A stretch of 64,000 bases of DNA from Streptomyces blattellae (GTDB lineage: Bacteria > Actinomycetota > Actinomycetes > Streptomycetales > Streptomycetaceae): assembly GCF_009709555.1 (NCBI RefSeq), contig NZ_WJBG01000114.1:62001-126000 (forward strand), written 5' to 3'. Position 1 is the first letter of the stretch; each line of letters opens with the position of its first letter. The notes beneath the pieces were generated by a model. It was not told the DNA's origin. It worked only from the letters and a program-made list of their open reading frames with translations, and ran no database searches. Below, piece after piece: positions 48,026-56,594 of this stretch. The position numbers were made by a program, and so were the translations under genes.

Positions 48026-49215
48026 ACCCCTACTTCCACATTCCCTACGCCATCCCCACCCTGCTGCTGGCCTTAGCTCTCCTGCTCAAATTCCCCACTC
48101 TCGTTCGGGCCTGGCGCGACCCCGACGTCCGCGCCACCACGCTCCTGCTGACCTTCGCCACAGCCGTACTCGTCGTCATCACACCCGTCAACATCGAACT
48201 CCTCAACGAGCTGACCGGCATCCCGAACATCGCATCGCCTTGGGCCTACTCGTTCCTGACCGCGTTCTGCGCAACCGGCCTCACTATGATCATGCGGTGG
48301 CGGGAGGAACCCTCCGAGCGCCGCCGACGCCGGATACGCCGCGTCTACTGGATCTACGCCGGCATCATCGCGGCGCTGTGGGTGACGTTCGTACTGGCCG
48401 ACGTGCCCGAACCGCGGATCTACGACCTTGACACCTACTACGCCAGCACACCCTGGATGCGCGAGCACATCCTGCTGTATCTGCTGGCCCACATGGTGTC
48501 CTCCCTGGTCGCCACCTACATGCTGTGGAAGTGGTTCCCCGAAGTCGCAAACCGCTGGCTGAAATCGGGCGTGGTCTGCCTGCAGCTCGGCTTCGCCTCC
48601 GGCCTCATCTTCGACGCGGCGAAACTGACCGCGCTCGGCGCCCACTGGTCCGGCCACGACCTCGATGTCCTCAGCACCCAAGCAGCGCCGCCATTCGCTC
48701 TTCTGGAAGCCATCCTCGTCGCCATCGGGTTCATCGTCCCCCAAGCAGGGCCACTCCTGCAGAAGTGGCTCCGTGACCAGCGCGAGTACTGGCGGCTGCG
48801 CCCTCTGTGGTCGGCCGTCCGCGACGTCACCCCCGCCGCAGCTCCGGCCCGGCTCGGCCTATGGGTCCCCCTGGACCTCCGCCTGGTGCAGCGCCAGCAA
48901 CGCATCCACGACTCCCTACGCGTGCTTGCCCCGTACCTCGACCGGGACCTGTACGACACGGCGCGACGCGCGGTTCCGGCAGGCTGCACCGAGCAGGGAA
49001 CACGCGGCATCGCTGGTGCCGTCACCATTCGCGCGGCCATCGACGCCCACCGCGGCGCAATGCCCGGCCCTACAAGCCTCGCAGCACAGCAACTCGCCAC
49101 GGACATCCACGAGCACATCGACGCCATCTCCAAGGCCCTGCACCGTCCCCGCCTCGTCGACAGCATCCGCCAGCGGGTGACCAGCACAGAAAGCGTCAAC
49201 ACACATGCCTCGTAG
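48022..49215 (+). CDS. seven-helix membrane protein, MAB_1171c-type (DUF6545-like)
   Basis: 397 residues. Seven hydrophobic helices: about 9-25, 38-57, 70-90, 107-127, 151-170, 184-203 and 227-248. A cytoplasmic C-terminal domain of about 140 residues follows, with QKWLRDQREYWRLRPLWSAV, RIHDSLRVLAPYLD and a helical end. This matches the family annotated as MAB_1171c putative transporter with a DUF6545 tail. The resemblance to seven-helix receptors with a soluble output domain is my reading. Codon 18 (48073-48075) is TTA, rare in Streptomyces and dependent on the bldA tRNA. GTG 48022 overlaps the peptidase stop; the FAD gene overlaps its end by 11 bases. Confidence 0.8.
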   Translation: MNPYFHIPYAIPTLLLALALLLKFPTLVRAWRDPDVRATTLLLTFATAVLVVITPVNIELLNELTGIPNIASPWAYSFLTAFCATGLTMIMRWREEPSERRRRRIRRVYWIYAGIIAALWVTFVLADVPEPRIYDLDTYYASTPWMREHILLYLLAHMVSSLVATYMLWKWFPEVANRWLKSGVVCLQLGFASGLIFDAAKLTALGAHWSGHDLDVLSTQAAPPFALLEAILVAIGFIVPQAGPLLQKWLRDQREYWRLRPLWSAVRDVTPAAAPARLGLWVPLDLRLVQRQQRIHDSLRVLAPYLDRDLYDTARRAVPAGCTEQGTRGIAGAVTIRAAIDAHRGAMPGPTSLAAQQLATDIHEHIDAISKALHRPRLVDSIRQRVTSTESVNTHAS

Positions 49216-50617
49216 TGCTACCACCCGTCGGCCCAACGTCGTCATCATCGGCGCGAGCGCGACCGGCCTTTTCGCCGCCGCCGCACTCACGGAATTCGCC
49301 GACGTCACCATCGTCGAACGCGACCACTTGCCCGACGGCCCCACAGCCCGCCGCGGCGTCCCGCAAGCCCGGCACGCGCACCTCGTGTGGAGCGGTGGCG
49401 TACATGCCTTCAACGAACTCCTGCCCGGCATCGTCGACGATGTCATAGCCCGCGGCGGACGCCTCGTCCACATCATGGGCGACATGGTCTCCCGGGCCCC
49501 CAACGAGGTCTGGTTCCGCCGGTTCCTGTCCACGCACCATCGCAACCTCGTCTGCTCCCGCAATCTGCTGGACGCCGTCCTGCGCGAACGCCTCCGTGCA
49601 GTCGAGCACCTCGCCTTGCGTCAGGGCACCACTGCACAGGGGCTGGAGGGCGACGCCACCCGCATCACGGGAGTCCGTGTCCGCAGCAACGACACCAGCG
49701 GCAGCAACGACGTCGTATTGAAAGCCGACCTTGTCATCGACGCCTCCGGCCGCGGCTCCCGCACCCCCCAGTGGCTGGAAGGCCTCGGACTGCCCGAAGT
49801 CACCGAACGCCAGGTCGACGCCGGACTCGTCTACGCCACCCGTCTGTTCCGCGCCCCTCACAGCTCTGCCGGCACCGACTTCCCGCTCATCAATGTCCAG
49901 GCCAACCCCGCCAAGGCCCCCGGCCAAGGCGGCATCATCCTGCCCATCGAAGACGGCCAGTGGATCGTCACCCTCTGCGGCACCCGCGGCGGCGAGCCCA
50001 CCAAAGATGCCCGCGCCTTCATCGACTTCGCACTTGGCCTCGGCGACCCCATCATCGGCGAACTCCTCAAAGACGCCGAGCCACTCAGCGACGTCGAAAC
50101 AACCCGCTCCACCGCCAACCACCGCCGCTACTACGAAAAGGCCAAACGCTGGCCCGAAGGATTCGTCGCCCTGGGTGACGCCGTCGCCAGCTACAACCCC
50201 GTCTACGGCCACGGGCTCACCGTCGCTGCGCAGTGCGCCCTCGCCGTCCGCGACGTCATGCACACCACGCACCTCACCGCCCCCGGCACCGCCCAGCGCC
50301 TCCAGCGAGCTGCGGCCCGCCCCGTCAGCGCCGCCTGGGACCTGGCCGTCGGACAGGACGCCTTCTACCCCGGCGCCACCGACACCCCACCCACCGCCAT
50401 GGAGCGCTTCCTCGCCCGGTTCGTCGACCGCGCCGTGGAAACCGGTGCAACCAACCCCCGCGCCCTGGGCGCCCTGCTGGACGTCATGAGCCTGGAGAAG
50501 CCCCCAACCCGGCTGTTCTCGCCCGACATGCTCATCCCGATGCTCATCGGCCCGAGAAAGCCCCAACTGCAAGGACCGCCGCTGAACCAGTCCGAGCGCA
50601 AGACCGCCATCTCCTGA
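49205..50617 (+). CDS. FAD-dependent monooxygenase
   Basis: 470 residues with the fold of aromatic/alkene monooxygenases and geranylgeranyl-reductase-like flavoproteins. It has an FAD-binding start NVVIIGASATGLFAAAALTE with the acidic end in VTIVERDHL, a middle strand LVIDASGRGSRTPQWLEGLG, and the GD motif GFVALGDAVASYNPVYGHGLT that contacts FAD phosphates. No quinone or halide motif is seen. The substrate is unknown. ATG 49205 lies within the last codons of the 7-helix gene, so all four genes form one translationally coupled operon. It may make or modify the signal sensed by the operon; that is inference. Confidence 0.85.
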   Translation: MPRSATTRRPNVVIIGASATGLFAAAALTEFADVTIVERDHLPDGPTARRGVPQARHAHLVWSGGVHAFNELLPGIVDDVIARGGRLVHIMGDMVSRAPNEVWFRRFLSTHHRNLVCSRNLLDAVLRERLRAVEHLALRQGTTAQGLEGDATRITGVRVRSNDTSGSNDVVLKADLVIDASGRGSRTPQWLEGLGLPEVTERQVDAGLVYATRLFRAPHSSAGTDFPLINVQANPAKAPGQGGIILPIEDGQWIVTLCGTRGGEPTKDARAFIDFALGLGDPIIGELLKDAEPLSDVETTRSTANHRRYYEKAKRWPEGFVALGDAVASYNPVYGHGLTVAAQCALAVRDVMHTTHLTAPGTAQRLQRAAARPVSAAWDLAVGQDAFYPGATDTPPTAMERFLARFVDRAVETGATNPRALGALLDVMSLEKPPTRLFSPDMLIPMLIGPRKPQLQGPPLNQSERKTAIS

Positions 50618-50668
50618 CTGGTGCCGCGTCAGGCAACGTTCGCCCTGTTCCCCGTCAAGTCCTTGCGT

Positions 50669-51163
50669 TCAGCTCAGCGGGGTCTCCTGCGAAGGAGAAG
50701 AGTCTGCTGCCGACTCCGTGGTCTCCTCGGGCGCGGACGACTTCGGTGCGGCCGTTGCTGAGCCTCGCAGACCGCTGAGGGCCAGGACCGTCATCACCGC
50801 CGCGGCCGCTGCCGCCACCCCGAAACCGCCGTGCGCACCGCCCGCGTCCACCACCTGCCCCGCGACCGCCGCGGCGCCTGCTATTCCTGCCGCGCTTGCG
50901 GAGCTGCCCCAGGTAAAGGCCTGAGTGAGGACGGCGCGCGGAACCGCCGACTCGGTGAGAACGGAGGTGAGGATCAGGAGGACCGGCACGGCGAGTCCGG
51001 TCAGGGCGAGGGTGGCGCCGACCGCGAGGGGCGCGTCGAGGAATGTCAGCGGGAGGCTCGCGAGGGTGAGGGAGGCGGCGACTGTGGCCTGGTGGCGTCG
51101 GAGTGAGCCGCCGTGACGCCATGCTCCGTAGGCCCAGCCACCCTGAACCGCCCCGGGTCAGGT
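50669..51163 (-). pseudogene. MFS transporter C-terminal remnant
   Basis: The reverse frame ending at 50669 reads AYGAWRHGG, TVAASLTLASLPLTFL, GATLALTGLAVPVLLILTSV, AFTWGSSASAAGIAGAAAVAG and AAAAAAVMTVLALSGLRG. These are the last four helices of a 12-helix drug exporter, plus a Ser/Thr tail. The N-terminal eight helices are missing. Upstream sequence changes to an inverted repeat and a transposase fragment at about 51165-51195, so the gene was cut by an insertion or deletion. A functional transporter is not possible from this piece. Confidence 0.75.
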
Positions 51164-51166
51164 AGA

Positions 51167-51193
51167 GACTCAATTCCGTGAAAGGATTGAGTC
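51167..51193. repeat. inverted repeat at the MFS/transposase junction
   Basis: GACTCAAT (51167-51174), 11 bases, ATTGAGTC (51186-51193). It may be the end of another mobile element, since both flanking genes are broken exactly here. Confidence 0.5.
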
Positions 51194-51194
51194 A

Positions 51195-52002
51195 TGGCAC
51201 GACCCGACAGCATCTTGTTCGCGAGCTGCACGACGTGGAAGTGGTCGACCACGACGGTGGCGTGGGGCAGGCCGGTGCGCAGGGCGGCGCGGTAGGTGGC
51301 CGACATTTCGATGGCGACGTGCCGGATGTTCTTGCGCCAGGTCAGGGGTGTGGTGGCGAGCCAGGCCAGCACGTCGGCGACGGTGCGGCCCTCGACCTGG
51401 CCGAGCAGGCCACCGGCACCGAGCGCGTCGACGAACCCGGTGTGCCACCGGTCTCTGGTCAGCTGCCACTTGCCGCTGTCCGGATCCTGTTCCCAGCGAG
51501 GCCGTCCACGCCGGGCCTCGTCAATGCCCAGCACTTCGACCTCGGGCAGCGGTGCTTCGGCGACCTGCCGGGCGGCGGCCTTGAAAGCGTCCATCACGGT
51601 CGGCCAGGACAGGTGCAGATCGCGGGCGGCCTGGATGACCGTGGAGTCGGCGTCCCGTATCCGGCGCCCGGCCGCACTGCGCAGCCTCCCGGTGATCCGG
51701 GCGCCGGCCGGGATCTGCGGGATCTGCTCGGTGAACGACTTGCGGGGACAGGCCGGCTCACGGCACCACCAGCGCCGCTTGTGCCACACGAACTCCAGCC
51801 CGCGCTCGCCGTAAGGGAGATCACGGGGCCGGGTGGTCGCGGAGCCTTTCACCCGGGACGCGAAGACCCCGCAAGCCGGGCAGGCCCGGGCCGAGGCATC
51901 CGCCGTGGCCAGGTGGACCCGGCGGCCACCGTCCTCGCACCGCTCGACCCGTATGACGGACACCCCGTCGAGGCCGAGCAGCAACGTCGTATCGTTGACC
52001 AA
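51195..52002 (-). pseudogene. truncated ISL3-family transposase
   Basis: The first ~265 residues of an ISL3 transposase: the N-terminal zinc-finger-like region with ARACPACGVFASRVKG and CREPACPRKSF, the helix-turn-helix region RDLHLSWPTVMDAFKAA, and the DDE core EVEVLGIDEARRGRPRW and ATVVVDHFHVVQLANKML. Family members continue for another 150 or more residues with the last acidic residue. Here homology stops after NKML and the frame runs on into unrelated sequence until 51046. The start is TTG 52002. The element is therefore inactive. It faces the decapitated MFS gene. Confidence 0.85.
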
Positions 52003-52065
52003 GCCCGTGGCTCCCCAGTGATCCTTCTGCGTAGAGAACAGAAATGATCACCCAGGACCACGGGC
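52003..52065. repeat. long imperfect inverted repeat upstream of the ISL3 transposase
   Basis: GCCCGTGG…CCAGTGATC (52003-52023) pairs with GATCACCCAGGACCACGGGC (52046-52065) with one gap. It could be the element's terminal or regulatory palindrome at the transposase promoter. Confidence 0.55.
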
Positions 52066-52144
52066 GTCCTGCATCCAAGGCCGACAACCACCTGTCTCTC
52101 CCCTCGTAGCGTGAAGACCGTGACTGCAGGGGAAGTTGGGAGTC

Positions 52145-52432
52145 ATGGCGGAGAAGCGACGGAAGTTCGATCCAGAGTTCCGTGAGGGTGCCGTGCGGAT
52201 CGTCACGGAGACCGGCAAGACGATCGCCGAGGTCGCCGAGAACCTGGGGATCAACGAGACCACCCTGGCGAGCTGGGTCTCCCGTGCCCGTCGGGCAGGG
52301 ACCGCACCGGCTGGTGGGAGCGACGAGCTGGAGCGTCTGCGGCGGGAGAACGCCCAGCTCAAGCGGGACAACAAGGAACTGGTCATGGAGCGTGATGTCC
52401 TCAAACGCTGCATGGTCCTGTGGGTGAAGTAG
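52145..52432 (+). CDS. IS3-family transposase OrfA
   Basis: 95 residues. The helix-turn-helix domain is KFDPEFREGAVRIVTETGKT and IAEVAENLGINETTLASWVS. The leucine-zipper-like C-terminal segment ELERLRRENAQLKRDNKELV joins subunits and OrfB. It ends with the usual MERDVLKRCMVLWVK. OrfB begins 13 bases before the stop in the -1 frame, the typical arrangement for a programmed frameshift fusion. OrfA itself looks intact; the element does not, since OrfB is cut. Confidence 0.92.
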   Translation: MAEKRRKFDPEFREGAVRIVTETGKTIAEVAENLGINETTLASWVSRARRAGTAPAGGSDELERLRRENAQLKRDNKELVMERDVLKRCMVLWVK

Positions 52433-53052
52433 CCGTGGCGGACCCGGCGTCCGTCGTCGGGGTGATCAGCGACTTCAGGACCGAGCACGGCATTTCGCAC
52501 CGTGTCTCCTGCCGCGCCCTGGGTGTGAGTGAGTCGTGGTTCTACAAGCACCGCACCCATCGGCCCACCCGGCGTGAGCTGCGCAGACAGCATCTGATCG
52601 AGGCAGTGAAGGAGGAGTTCGACGACTCCGGCGGCACCTACGGCTCGCCGAAGATCTGGATCAGGCTGGTGAGGCAGGGCTGGCAGGTCTCGGTGAACAC
52701 CATCGCGAAGATCATGGCCGGGCTGGGCCTGGTCGCGCGGAAGGTGCGCAGACGGCGGGGATTGACCCGACCGGGGAAGCGGCCGGCCGCGCCGGACTTC
52801 GTGCGCCGCGACTTCACCGCCGAGGCACCCGACCTGGTCTGGTGCGGGGACAAGCCAGTCCCCTGTATCCGGCAGAGCCGGTTCGACGACCAGCGCCCGA
52901 CCAGCAGGACGGTGATGGTCGCGCCGCCGCTCTTGAGAAGGAGACCGATGACCGGCGTCAGCTTCGCCTCGGCGGCCGGGGCCATATACCGGACGGGAGA
53001 CTTCCTCTTCCGTCCGTTCGGGACCCCTCCCCGGCCATGTGCCGCACTATAG
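52420..53052 (+). pseudogene. truncated IS3-family transposase OrfB
   Basis: The first ~143 residues match IS3 OrfB: VISDFRTEHGISHRVSCRAL, WFYKHRTHRPTRRELRRQHL, EFDDSGGTYGSPKIWIRLVR, VSVNTIAKIMAGLGLVARKV and DFTAEAPDLVWCGD. The last Asp is the first residue of the DDE triad. After this (about 52851) the frame reads non-homologous sequence to a stop at 53050-53052. The catalytic core is missing, so the element cannot move on its own. Confidence 0.87.
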
Positions 53053-53117
53053 GGATCTGTGAATCTGTGAGGGAGCAAAGTCTCCTGCCCGTAGGGCAGT
53101 TGGGGGAGTGAGTCGGT
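52853..53117. other. sequence abutting the IS3 break, possible truncated divergent gene
   Basis: A reverse frame from ATG 52985 (MAPAAEAKLTPVIGLLLKSG, then TITVLLVGRWSSN) has one hydrophobic stretch and runs into the IS3 fragment. It could be the 5' end of a membrane-protein gene destroyed by the insertion. I do not recognise it. Confidence 0.3.
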
Positions 53118-55082
53118 ATGAGTGGGTCCGAAGAGTCGTCGGGGGTCGGTGGGACGGGAGAGGGATCGGACCAGCCTGCGTCCACCCCACCCGAGCCGCC
53201 GTCGCCGTCCAAGCCCCTGTCGCCACCCGAACCGCCATCGCCGCCCAAGCCCTCGTCACCGCCGGAATTCCCGTCACCGCCCGAACCCCTGTCGGCGCCC
53301 GAACCCCCGTCGGCGCCCCCGCCTCCGCCCAAGCCCTCGTCGCCGCCCGAACCTCCATCGTCACCCCCGCCCCCGCCGGAACCTCCATCGTCACCCCCGC
53401 CCCCGCCCGACCCCCCGTCGTCGTCCCCGCTCCCTCCCCCGCCCCCGATGCCCGATGGTCCGCCCACCGTGCAGTCGCCGGTCTCCGAGTGGCTGACCTA
53501 CACGCTGCCGGAGGAGCCGGAGGATGTCGTGCCCGCGGATCGGTGGCGTTCTGCGGCGGCCGGGCTGTTCAACCTCACCGGGCTCGGGCTGGGGTACGCG
53601 CTGCTGCAGCGCTGGCCGCAGGCCGCCCTGTGCTGGGTCGCGACCAGCCTGCTGCTGGTGGCCGCGCTGCCCGCGGACCCTGACGGGCTGCCGGGCGCGG
53701 TGGTGTGGGGGTACATCCTCTTTCTGGTGCTGGCCGCGGCCCACGCGGCGTGGCTCGCGCGCCGTGCGCGGCTGACGTTGCCGTGGCGGTCGACGGTCGC
53801 CGCCGGGGTCGGTCTCGTGCTGCTCGTCGTGCCGGTCGGTGGGGCGGTGGGGTACGAGGCGGCGCGGGAAGAGGCGTACCAGCAGATGTTGCTGGACCGG
53901 CTCGACGAGACGGACCGGCTGGTCACCACGGCCTCGCGGCGGGACAGCTTCGCCGAGGCCAAGGACGACTACGAGCGGGCGATGAAGGACTACCGTGCGC
54001 TCGGCGACGACCACCCCGGCAGCCGGGCCGCTCAGCGCATCCCCGACCGCCTCGGCCGGTTCTACGACACGGTCGCCGCGCCGTACCGCGAGAAGGAGTA
54101 CTGCGAGGCCCTGGAACCGCTGCGGTATCTGTGGAAGCTGCCGGACACGATGGGCAGCGAGCGGCTCGGCTCCCTCGCCGACTGGCCCGAGGAGCCCCTG
54201 GCCACCTCGCTCTACGAGTGCGGCATCGCGAACCTCGGCTCCGGCGCCGTGTCCGCAGCGGACGCGAACGGCGGCGCGCTGGCCGAACTGCTCGGTACGT
54301 TCCCCGACTCGGCGCAGGCCGCCAAGGTCGAACCGGCCGTGAGCGCGGAGATCTCGGAACAGTCCAGGGCCCTGAACGGCGACGACCCCTGCCCGGCCGG
54401 CGAGGAATTGCAGGCCATCAGCCAGACCATGGTCGACCTGCCCGCGGGCAGCCCCGGTGACGCGCTGCGCTCGGACGCCGCCGACGCGGTGGAGTCCGCC
54501 GCCTACGCCTGCGGGGTGGACGAGTTCGAGGACGACAAGTTCGCCGCGGCGGCCGAGACGCTCAACGACTTCGCCGACACGTACGAGGACAACCAGAACG
54601 CCGACCGTGCCCGGCAGATCGCCATCGCCGCGGAGATCGCCGCGGAACGGCCCGCAGCGGGCCGGAAGTTGCCGCCGTCCCGCAGCCCGGGCGGCTCCAG
54701 GATGACCTTGGAGATAAGCAACGACTCCCCGACCGCGGTCGAGTTCCTCTACACCGGCCCCGTCACCGGCAGGATCTACATCCCGGCGTGCACCGGCTGC
54801 ACCGAGTACTCCAGCGAGTCGGAGGCCGCAGGCGCCGCCTGCGGGGACAGCAGCATCGACTACCCGACCAACTACCTCGACCTGCCCGCCGGCGACTACC
54901 ACACCCTCGTCAAGTACGCCGACGCAGGCGCGGAGGACGTGGAGAACCTGGCCGACGGGATGCGCATCGATCCCGGTTACACGTACACCAACTGCACCTA
55001 TGTCGTGAGCGAGAGCAGTTACCCGGGGTTCCCGGAACTCCCGGAGCTGGAGCCGATCGAGCCCATCGAGCCGAACGTCTGA
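53118..55082 (+). CDS. proline-rich four-helix membrane protein with extracellular domain
   Basis: 654 residues. Residues about 20-118 are a disordered PEPPSPPKPSSPPE repeat region. Four membrane helices follow (about 148-167, 171-189, 199-219 and 228-249). A long extracytoplasmic part has a helical repeat region with paired Cys (EYCEALEPL, ECGIANL, CPAGEELQ, CGVDEFEDD), then a beta-rich C-domain MTLEISNDSPTAVEFLYTG with CTGCTEY and NCTYVV. It resembles an anchored sensor or scaffold of the actinobacterial envelope. No named domain is recognised. GGGGGAG precedes ATG 53118. The IS remnants lie just upstream. Confidence 0.78.
   Translation: MSGSEESSGVGGTGEGSDQPASTPPEPPSPSKPLSPPEPPSPPKPSSPPEFPSPPEPLSAPEPPSAPPPPPKPSSPPEPPSSPPPPPEPPSSPPPPPDPPSSSPLPPPPPMPDGPPTVQSPVSEWLTYTLPEEPEDVVPADRWRSAAAGLFNLTGLGLGYALLQRWPQAALCWVATSLLLVAALPADPDGLPGAVVWGYILFLVLAAAHAAWLARRARLTLPWRSTVAAGVGLVLLVVPVGGAVGYEAAREEAYQQMLLDRLDETDRLVTTASRRDSFAEAKDDYERAMKDYRALGDDHPGSRAAQRIPDRLGRFYDTVAAPYREKEYCEALEPLRYLWKLPDTMGSERLGSLADWPEEPLATSLYECGIANLGSGAVSAADANGGALAELLGTFPDSAQAAKVEPAVSAEISEQSRALNGDDPCPAGEELQAISQTMVDLPAGSPGDALRSDAADAVESAAYACGVDEFEDDKFAAAAETLNDFADTYEDNQNADRARQIAIAAEIAAERPAAGRKLPPSRSPGGSRMTLEISNDSPTAVEFLYTGPVTGRIYIPACTGCTEYSSESEAAGAACGDSSIDYPTNYLDLPAGDYHTLVKYADAGAEDVENLADGMRIDPGYTYTNCTYVVSESSYPGFPELPELEPIEPIEPNV
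53190..53470 (+). repeat. Pro/Ser-Pro coding low-complexity region
   Basis: Degenerate CCGCCC-rich repeats inside the gene at 53118 encode PEPPSPP and PKPSSPP blocks. They are probably unstable in length between strains. Confidence 0.7.
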
Positions 55083-55164
55083 CGCACCACCGGAACCGCG
55101 GCGGCACCGTCCCCAGCAGGGTGGGTCCGATCCTCGGGCCCACCCCGCCCGGTGTCCCTCCCGG

Positions 55165-56214
55165 TTACGACGACGTGCCGACCTGCACCCGCGCAGCCAC
55201 CGGCAAGTGGTCGCTCCCGGTCTCCGGCAGCGTCCACGAGGTCATCGGCTCGACGCCCTTGACCATGATCTGGTCGATCCGCGCCATCGGGAACGACGCC
55301 GGCCAGCTGAACCCGAACCCGCTGCCCGCCGCGCCCTGTGTGGAGCGCATCTGGGAGGTGACGGCGTTCAGCGCGCGGTCGTTCATCGTGCCGTTGAGGT
55401 CGCCGAGCAGCACCACCCGCGGCAGCTTCTCGTCGGCGATGGCCTCACCGAGGGCGTCGGCGCTCTTGTCGCGCTGCCGGGCGGTGAACCCGGCCTCCAG
55501 CTTCACCCGCACCGACGGGAGGTGGGCGACGTACACCGCGACCTGTCCGGCGGGCGCGGCCACGGTGGCGCGCATCGCGCGCGTCCAGCCCAGCTTGATG
55601 TCGACGGGCTGGACACCGGTGAGCGGGTACTTGCTCCACAGCCCGACGGTGCCTTCCACGGCGTGGTACTTGTACGTCGACGCCAGCGCGTCCTCGTACG
55701 TCGGCACCGCCGCCCCCGTCAGCTCCTCCAGGGCCAGCACGTCGGCGCCGGAGGCGGCCACGTCACGGGCGGTGCCGGCCGGGTCGGCGTTGTCGGCGTT
55801 GACGTTGTGCGTGGCCACCGTGAGGTCGCCGCCGGCGGCGGTCTTGTCGGTGAGCAGGCCGCCGAACAGGTTCAGCCATACGCTCGCCGGGACCAGCACC
55901 GCGATCAGCGCGGTCGCCGACTTGCGGACCAGCGCCAGCACGAGCAGCACCGGGATGGACAGCCCCAGCCAGGGCAGGAAGGTCTCGGTGAGGCTGCCGA
56001 GGTTGCCGACCGCGTTCGGGATGCGCGAGTGCGCCACCATCACCAGGGCGAGCAGCAGCGCGAGCCCGGCGACGACGAGGCCGCGGCGCCAGATCCGGGG
56101 ATCGCCGCGCCAGCCGGTGGTCACCCTGCCGAGCAGGCGTCGGAACCGGGAGCTGTGCGACTCGGGCCGCGAGCCGTCGCCGTCCGTCTCCGTCACGTAT
56201 GCCTGCTGCGCCAT
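55165..56214 (-). CDS. endonuclease/exonuclease/phosphatase-family membrane protein
   Basis: 349 residues. Three membrane helices (about 47-67, 79-101, 105-125) are followed by an extracellular EEP domain: LTVATHNVNADNADPAGTAR, DVLALEELTGAAVPTYEDAL, VYVAHLPSVRV, RVVLLGDLNGTMNDRAL and the C-terminal GSDHLPVAARVQV. The metal (Glu, Asp-Asn) and His residues of the active site are all present. Relatives act as phosphodiesterases on nucleic acids or phospholipids; the substrate here is unclear. GAGG lies before ATG 56214. It is convergent with the proline-rich protein gene and divergent from panB. Confidence 0.88.
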   Translation of the reverse strand: MAQQAYVTETDGDGSRPESHSSRFRRLLGRVTTGWRGDPRIWRRGLVVAGLALLLALVMVAHSRIPNAVGNLGSLTETFLPWLGLSIPVLLVLALVRKSATALIAVLVPASVWLNLFGGLLTDKTAAGGDLTVATHNVNADNADPAGTARDVAASGADVLALEELTGAAVPTYEDALASTYKYHAVEGTVGLWSKYPLTGVQPVDIKLGWTRAMRATVAAPAGQVAVYVAHLPSVRVKLEAGFTARQRDKSADALGEAIADEKLPRVVLLGDLNGTMNDRALNAVTSQMRSTQGAAGSGFGFSWPASFPMARIDQIMVKGVEPMTSWTLPETGSDHLPVAARVQVGTSS

Positions 56215-56594
56215 ACCGTCGCCTCACTACCTGCCGTGCACACCGTCCGTCCCCCTGTCTCCTACAGACACTAGGGGATGATCGGCTCCCTTCCTGCCGT
56301 CTTCTGACGGCCGTACGGGCACGAGGACGTACAAGTCGGCGCGGGCAGTTCCGGTGACAGGCGCGGAAAGCGCGCTCTGTGACACAACACGCACGTGTGG
56401 GTTACGCGGGTCGCGAACTGACAGGGTGTACGCCGTCGGGGGACCGCGTCGAGGACCGCGTCGACGGTCCGTTCCGGCGCGGCCCCGCCCGTACGTGACA
56501 CGGTCCTCTAGCCGTCCGGTGGCACGAGGTGCCACCATGGAGGTGGTCCGGGGACGCCGTCAGGGCGCCTCGAGATGACGTAAGGAGCCGTGCC
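56215..56594. other. divergent intergenic region between the EEP gene and panB
   Basis: 380 bases with both promoters. It holds a 12 bp tandem GGACCGCGTCGA (about 56442-56466), an inverted repeat ACACG-CA-CGTGT near 56387, and the hairpin GGTGGCA-CGAGG-TGCCACC (56518-56536) close to the panB ribosome site. No gene is supported. Confidence 0.5.

Noticed and set aside
51046-51195. The last 50 codons of the ISL3 frame as a real transposase C-terminus
   Set aside because: They are read antisense to a frame of MFS homology and lack ISL3 similarity; it is a chimeric readthrough.
53190-53470. CCGCCC-rich repeats considered as a CRISPR array
   Set aside because: Repeats are irregular, unspaced and in frame, coding a proline-rich linker; there are no cas genes.
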